DNA of 64,000 bases from contig NZ_JAKCFA010000005.1 in the NCBI RefSeq assembly GCF_024198215.1, forward strand, positions 1-64,000. Direction: 5' to 3'. The stretch comes from Myxococcus qinghaiensis (lineage in GTDB: Bacteria > Myxococcota > Myxococcia > Myxococcales > Myxococcaceae). Positions 60,389 to 64,000 of this stretch are shown piece after piece (position 1 is the stretch's first letter; every line of letters starts with the position of its first letter). The notes beneath the pieces were generated by a model that was given only the letters and a program-made list of their open reading frames with translations, had not been told where the DNA came from and made no database searches. Made by a program: the position numbers and the translations under genes.

Positions 60389-60401
60389 GCCGTCCTCCCT
60401 C

Positions 60402-61622
60402 TCAGGGGACCCCAAGCCCCTGGACCACGGCCGGCGCCACGCGGTCCGACTGCGTCCCATCACCCAACTGGCCCGCGGCGTTGTCGCCCCAGCACCGCAC
60501 CTGTCCGTCGCGCATCACCGCGCAGGTGCTCGTCACTCCGGCGGACAGGTCGACGACGGCGCCGCCCAGGGCCGTGACTTCCACGGGCGCCGGGCGGTGG
60601 ATGAGCGTTCCATCGCCCAGTTGTCCTTCTTCATTGCGTCCCCAGCAGTGCACGCGCTCTTGCGCGTCCAGCGCGCAGGTGAACTCATTGCCCGCGCGCA
60701 CCTGCCGCATGGTGGACGGCAGCTCCAGCGGCCGCACCGGAATGGTTCTGTCCAGCGCGGTGTCATCCCCCAGCTCGCCGCGGTCATTCCTCCCCCAGCA
60801 CTCGATGTCGCCCGTCCCCACGCGCGCGCAGGTGTGTCCCAGGCCCGCCGTCAACGCGCGCACGGGGCCCGTCAGCCCTCTCACCCGCCCCACTCCTGGC
60901 TCGGGCGTCGGACTGGTGAGGCCATTGCCCAGCGCGCCCTCCGAGTTGTCCCCCCAGCACCACGCCTCGCCATCGGTGGTGGCGGCGCAGGTGTGTCTGG
61001 CGCCCGCCGCGAGCACGGTGAGGTTCTCGGGAAGCCCCAGCACCTGCACGGGCCGGGGCGTTTTTCCCACCAGCTCCCAGCCCAGTTGGAAGAAGTCGTT
61101 CGCCCCCCAGCACATCACCTGTCCCCCCGCGTGCAGCGAACAGGAGTGCGCCAGGCCCACCGCCACCGCCACCACGTTGGTGCCCGCGCCCGGCACGTCC
61201 ACCGGCTCCAGTGACGCCATCGTGTTGCCGTTGCCGAGCTGCCCCAGGGAGTTGTCCCCCCAGCACTTCACGGTGCCGCCCTCCACCACCGCGCAGGTGT
61301 GCTGCCCCCCGGCGGCAATCGCGAGCACGCCCGAGCCCAGTCCCCGCACGCCCACCGCCGAGGCTCGCAGCGCGCGCGTCCCGTCTCCCACCAGCCCCGT
61401 GCCGCCCCAGCACCGCACGCCGCCCGTCTCCAACAGCGCGCACGCGTGCTGGCTGCCCACCGACACCTGTCTGGCCAGGCCCCGCTGCCCGGTGTCCGTG
61501 TCCGGGTCGGGGCACGAAGCGCCGTCCTCGTCGCAGCCCGGGTCCGTGGTGCTCCGGATGGGGTCCAGGCACGCGCTGGTCGACGCGAGGAGCAGCACGA
61601 GGAGGCCAACGCGATGCTTCAT
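60402..61622 (-). CDS. RCC1-repeat lipoprotein
   Basis: 406 residues from ATG 61622. The signal peptide ends at a lipobox (LLASTSAC). Seven RCC1-type blades follow, each with a CWG core (VRCWGGTG, VKCWGDNS, VMCWGAND, AWCWGDNS, IECWGRND, VHCWGRNE, VRCWGDNA), forming a seven-blade propeller. The blades carry paired Cys that may form disulphides. Located directly before the sigma factor gene, so it may be the extracellular sensor or signal protein for the sigma/anti-sigma pair (inference). Confidence 0.93.
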   Translation of the reverse strand: MKHRVGLLVLLLASTSACLDPIRSTTDPGCDEDGASCPDPDTDTGQRGLARQVSVGSQHACALLETGGVRCWGGTGLVGDGTRALRASAVGVRGLGSGVLAIAAGGQHTCAVVEGGTVKCWGDNSLGQLGNGNTMASLEPVDVPGAGTNVVAVAVGLAHSCSLHAGGQVMCWGANDFFQLGWELVGKTPRPVQVLGLPENLTVLAAGARHTCAATTDGEAWCWGDNSEGALGNGLTSPTPEPGVGRVRGLTGPVRALTAGLGHTCARVGTGDIECWGRNDRGELGDDTALDRTIPVRPLELPSTMRQVRAGNEFTCALDAQERVHCWGRNEEGQLGDGTLIHRPAPVEVTALGGAVVDLSAGVTSTCAVMRDGQVRCWGDNAAGQLGDGTQSDRVAPAVVQGLGVP

Positions 61623-61637
61623 GGGGCTCGGCTCTCG

Positions 61638-61686
61638 AGGAAAAAGACGAGCGGGCACCGCGAAGTCAGTGGCTTCGCGAGGCCCG
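61638..61686 (-). terminator. Intrinsic terminator after the DUF4397 lipoprotein gene
   Basis: Stem CGCGAAG/CTTCGCG (61659-61665, 61673-61679), extended by GCGGG/CCCGC at the base (61651-61686), followed on the minus strand by TCTTTTTCC. It ends just before the RCC1 gene starts, so that gene needs its own promoter. Confidence 0.75.
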
Positions 61687-61730
61687 CCCTGGTGCCTGGG
61701 TATTTCTGGGACGAATGTGCTGGGAAAACG

Positions 61731-63200
61731 TTACGGGAGCGGATGCACGTTGATTGCGCTCCACGGCGAAGTGCTCGTGTCCACCAACACCAGACGGAAG
61801 CCCGCCTCGTTTTCTCCAGACGTGGGAGAGAGCGCGCCCGCGGCCACTGCGAAGACGCCCCGGCCCACGAAGGCGGACGTGTCCAACTGGAAGCGGGCCA
61901 CCGGTGAGCGCTCGGAGGCCGTGGAGGCCGACACCCCCACCACCAGCGTGTTGAGCGGGGGAATCGCCGCGCCCTCCGCCGCCGAGGCGCGGCGATAGGT
62001 CACGTCATTGAAGGCCGCGTTCGTCGGGACGACGCCACCCTCCAGCGGGCCCACGTCCACCATGGGCGCGTCGGGAGAGGCGTGGACCACGCGCAGCCTC
62101 AGGTTGTTCGCATCGGACGCGAAGCCGTCGGAGAACGCGAGCAGTTCGAAGGTGGAGTCCGCCGGGTCGTCCCTGGACGGACTGAGGAAACCCCCGGCCA
62201 GCGCCAGGTAGCGCTCTCCGGCCACCAGCGCGGGCGTGGCCCTGGAAGCCGCGGGCGCACTCGCCGGACGCGTGCCGCCGGCGACGTTGGCGAAGAAGTC
62301 CAGCGTGTAGCTGCCCGGAGGCACCTGGATGGGAGTGGACAGCTCGCCGAAGGTGAGGTCATCCACCAGCTCCGTGGTGCCCACGAAGACGTCCACCGAG
62401 GGCGCATCCGGCGAAGCGTGCAGCGCATAGACGACGGGGTTCTGGCGGACCAGGCCGACGCCCGCCGCGAGCAGGCCGAAGCCGGCCGGAGCGCTCGGCT
62501 TCTGCGAGAGCTGTCCGGTGGCGATGACGAACACCTCTCCGCGCGAGGGAAGGGCGGGCACGGTGAAGGACGTCACCTTCGCGTTGGTGGCCGTGCGGAT
62601 GCCCACCTGGAGCGACTGGCCAGAGGCCAACTCCACGCCCGTGGCGCCCGTGTCCTGGAAGCGCTGCAGGCCGGTGACTTCCGAGGAGCCGTCATCCCCC
62701 ACGTCGATGGAGACGGTGGGCGCGTCCGCGCCCGCGTGGACGATGCGCACTCGCGCCTTGCCGTCGGCGGGAGGGTTGAAGCCCTCGGTGAGGGGCAGCA
62801 CACGGAAGGCACGCGCCGCATCAGGAGAGACGAGCAGCCCCGCGGCCACCGCGCTCACCGTGTGGCCCGCGCCCAGCACGAGCGGCCCGGTGGAGTAGAC
62901 GGGTGCGGAGGAGGCCGCCGCTCCCGCCGCGCGCACCTGGACGTTGTACGTCCCCGTGGGCACGGTGGCGTAGGCGGTGGTGTCGCCGTACTTCACGTTG
63001 GTGAAGAGCGGCGTGGCCTGGCCCTCCGCGTAGATGTCCACGGCAGGGGCGTCCGAGGACGCGTGGATGACGCGCAGCTTCGCCTGGGTGGACGGCGTGT
63101 CGTCGGGCGGCGTCTCATCCTCTCCGCAGCCGGCGAGGGTGGACAGCGTGGCGGCGAGCGCCGCGGTGAGGCAGCGGTGACTCCAGGGGCTCTTCGGCAT
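61731..63200 (-). CDS. DUF4397-repeat lipoprotein
   Basis: 489 residues from ATG 63200. The signal peptide ends at a lipobox (STLAGCGED). Four DUF4397-type repeats begin with LRVIHASSDAPAVDIY, VRIVHAGADAPTVSI, VYALHASPDAPSVDVF and LRVVHASPDAPMVDVG, each a beta-sandwich found in extracellular bacterial proteins. Pro/Thr-rich linker after the Cys (TPPDDTPSTQ). Function unknown, probably surface-exposed. Divergent from the S9 peptidase gene. Confidence 0.92.
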   Translation of the reverse strand: MPKSPWSHRCLTAALAATLSTLAGCGEDETPPDDTPSTQAKLRVIHASSDAPAVDIYAEGQATPLFTNVKYGDTTAYATVPTGTYNVQVRAAGAAASSAPVYSTGPLVLGAGHTVSAVAAGLLVSPDAARAFRVLPLTEGFNPPADGKARVRIVHAGADAPTVSIDVGDDGSSEVTGLQRFQDTGATGVELASGQSLQVGIRTATNAKVTSFTVPALPSRGEVFVIATGQLSQKPSAPAGFGLLAAGVGLVRQNPVVYALHASPDAPSVDVFVGTTELVDDLTFGELSTPIQVPPGSYTLDFFANVAGGTRPASAPAASRATPALVAGERYLALAGGFLSPSRDDPADSTFELLAFSDGFASDANNLRLRVVHASPDAPMVDVGPLEGGVVPTNAAFNDVTYRRASAAEGAAIPPLNTLVVGVSASTASERSPVARFQLDTSAFVGRGVFAVAAGALSPTSGENEAGFRLVLVDTSTSPWSAINVHPLP

Positions 63201-63412
63201 GTCGCACTCCAGGGGTGTGCGGCCGTCGCCCGAGGGAGCGCGACCGCGTTTTCGGGAGCCCCTTACGAAACGAGCCGTGAAACCTGGTTGGTCCCCCGTG
63301 TCGGATTCGGCGCGTCGGCGGACTGTCCGCTCGCGAGCAATCAACGGGCCGGCGATTGAATGACGCGGTGCGGGCAGGACAGCCGGAACGCTGCTGGTAG
63401 CGTGCGCGCACC

Positions 63413-64000
63413 ATGAACCCTGGACTGCTTCCTCTCGTCGTGTCCCTGCTCGCCGCGCAGGCCCCCGCGCCCGCTCCGGCGGCCCAGGCCCCCAAGCCCC
63501 AGGCAGCCGCCAGCAAGCCCTCGCAGGTGCCGGGAATCGCGCCGCTGCCCGGCCAGCCCAACCTGTGGGTGAGCAATGTGCCGCCGGTGCCGGACGCGTT
63601 CCGTCAGCGGATGGAGCAGTACCTGGAGGCTCGCTCCGCGGCGCTCGTGGACATCAGTGATGACGGCAAGCAGTTGCTCATCACCACGCGCTTCGCCGAC
63701 ACGAATCAGCTCCACGTGGTGGAGACGCCCCTGGGGGCGCGCACGCAGCTCACCTTCGCGAAGGAGCCCATCAACAGGGCGGTCTTCCAGCCCGGCGATT
63801 CGAACGTCATCTACTTCCTGCAGGACAAGGGCGGCGGGGAGTTCTTCCAGGTGTTCCGCCTGGACAGGCGCACGGGGCGCTCGGAGCTGCTGACGGATGG
63901 GAAGAGCCGGCACTCGGACGTGAGCGTCTCTCCGGATGGCCGGTGGCTGACGTACGGCGGCACGGGGCGCAACGGCAAGGACACGGACGTGTACGTGGCG
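63413..64000 (+). CDS. S9-family peptidase, N-terminal part (runs off the window)
   Basis: The first 196 residues from ATG 63413. A signal peptide (LLPLVVSLLAAQAPAPAPA), an Ala/Pro-rich linker, then beta-propeller blades (LVDISDDGKQLLITTRFADT, SNVIYFLQDKGGGEFFQVFR, VSVSPDGRWLTYGG) as in dipeptidyl-peptidase/TolB-like S9 proteins. The catalytic domain lies beyond the right edge. A TAGCGT box lies 9 bases before the ATG. Confidence 0.85.
   Translation, partial: MNPGLLPLVVSLLAAQAPAPAPAAQAPKPQAAASKPSQVPGIAPLPGQPNLWVSNVPPVPDAFRQRMEQYLEARSAALVDISDDGKQLLITTRFADTNQLHVVETPLGARTQLTFAKEPINRAVFQPGDSNVIYFLQDKGGGEFFQVFRLDRRTGRSELLTDGKSRHSDVSVSPDGRWLTYGGTGRNGKDTDVYVA

Overview
The window is GC-rich, chromosomal-looking bacterial DNA, most likely from a myxobacterium of the Myxococcaceae/Archangiaceae type (inference). 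Pointers are a DUF2380/TIGR02269 (SitA-type) lipoprotein, an Imm11 gene beside the remains of an AHH-type toxin, many lipoproteins, several multi-domain sensor kinases, two strong sigma-54 promoters, and RCC1, DUF4397 and DUF7151 proteins. No rRNA, tRNA, CRISPR array, insertion sequence or prophage was recognised.

Layout. 1-5.2 kb: a toxin-type lipoprotein, then a translationally coupled set (asparagine-synthase-like ligase, GT1 glycosyltransferase, apparently circularly permuted ROK-like protein) divergent from a radical SAM enzyme; this resembles a small biosynthetic locus. 5.2-11.5 kb: aldo/keto reductase, sensor kinase, serine hydrolase lipoprotein, metzincin-lectin lipoprotein. 11.8-18.4 kb: a five-gene operon (MoxR-type AAA ATPase, unknown, metallopeptidase-VWA protein, unknown, CapK-like adenylate-forming enzyme) whose joints are all overlapping start/stop codons, preceded by a LuxR-type regulator. 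18.5-19.4 kb: Imm11 immunity gene beside an internally deleted toxin. 19.5-30.6 kb: S41 protease, dipeptide epimerase, hybrid kinase, SUFU-domain protein, a coding fragment, acyltransferase, desaturase, bioA, AI-2E-family membrane protein. 30.7-33.8 kb: a tail-collar protein and a collagen-like lipoprotein transcribed divergently from two well-matched sigma-54 promoters. 34-48.9 kb: mostly housekeeping or accessory single genes (acetyltransferases, S9 peptidase, SMR pump, OmpA/DUF4398 pair, 5'-3' exonuclease, REC-PAS kinase, truncated haemoglobin, TetR regulator with hydrolase). 48.9-53.5 kb: ABC ATPase plus permease fused to an M1 aminopeptidase. 53.5-56.4 kb: small envelope proteins and a second desaturase. 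56.5-61.6 kb: RCC1 lipoprotein, ECF sigma factor, anti-sigma factor, a tandem array of 107/108-bp repeats, and a secreted caspase-like protein. 61.7-64 kb: DUF4397 lipoprotein and the start of an S9 peptidase.

The most unusual structure is the array at 58.3-58.8 kb. Each repeat is a copy of the start codon and signal-peptide region of the downstream caspase gene. The proximal copies form complete 36-residue reading frames joined to each other and to the caspase gene by ATGA overlaps. Other strong leads are the permuted ROK protein with its ligase/GT/radical-SAM neighbours, the MoxR-VWA-CapK operon, the paired sigma-54 promoters, and the orphan Imm11 next to a collapsed toxin.
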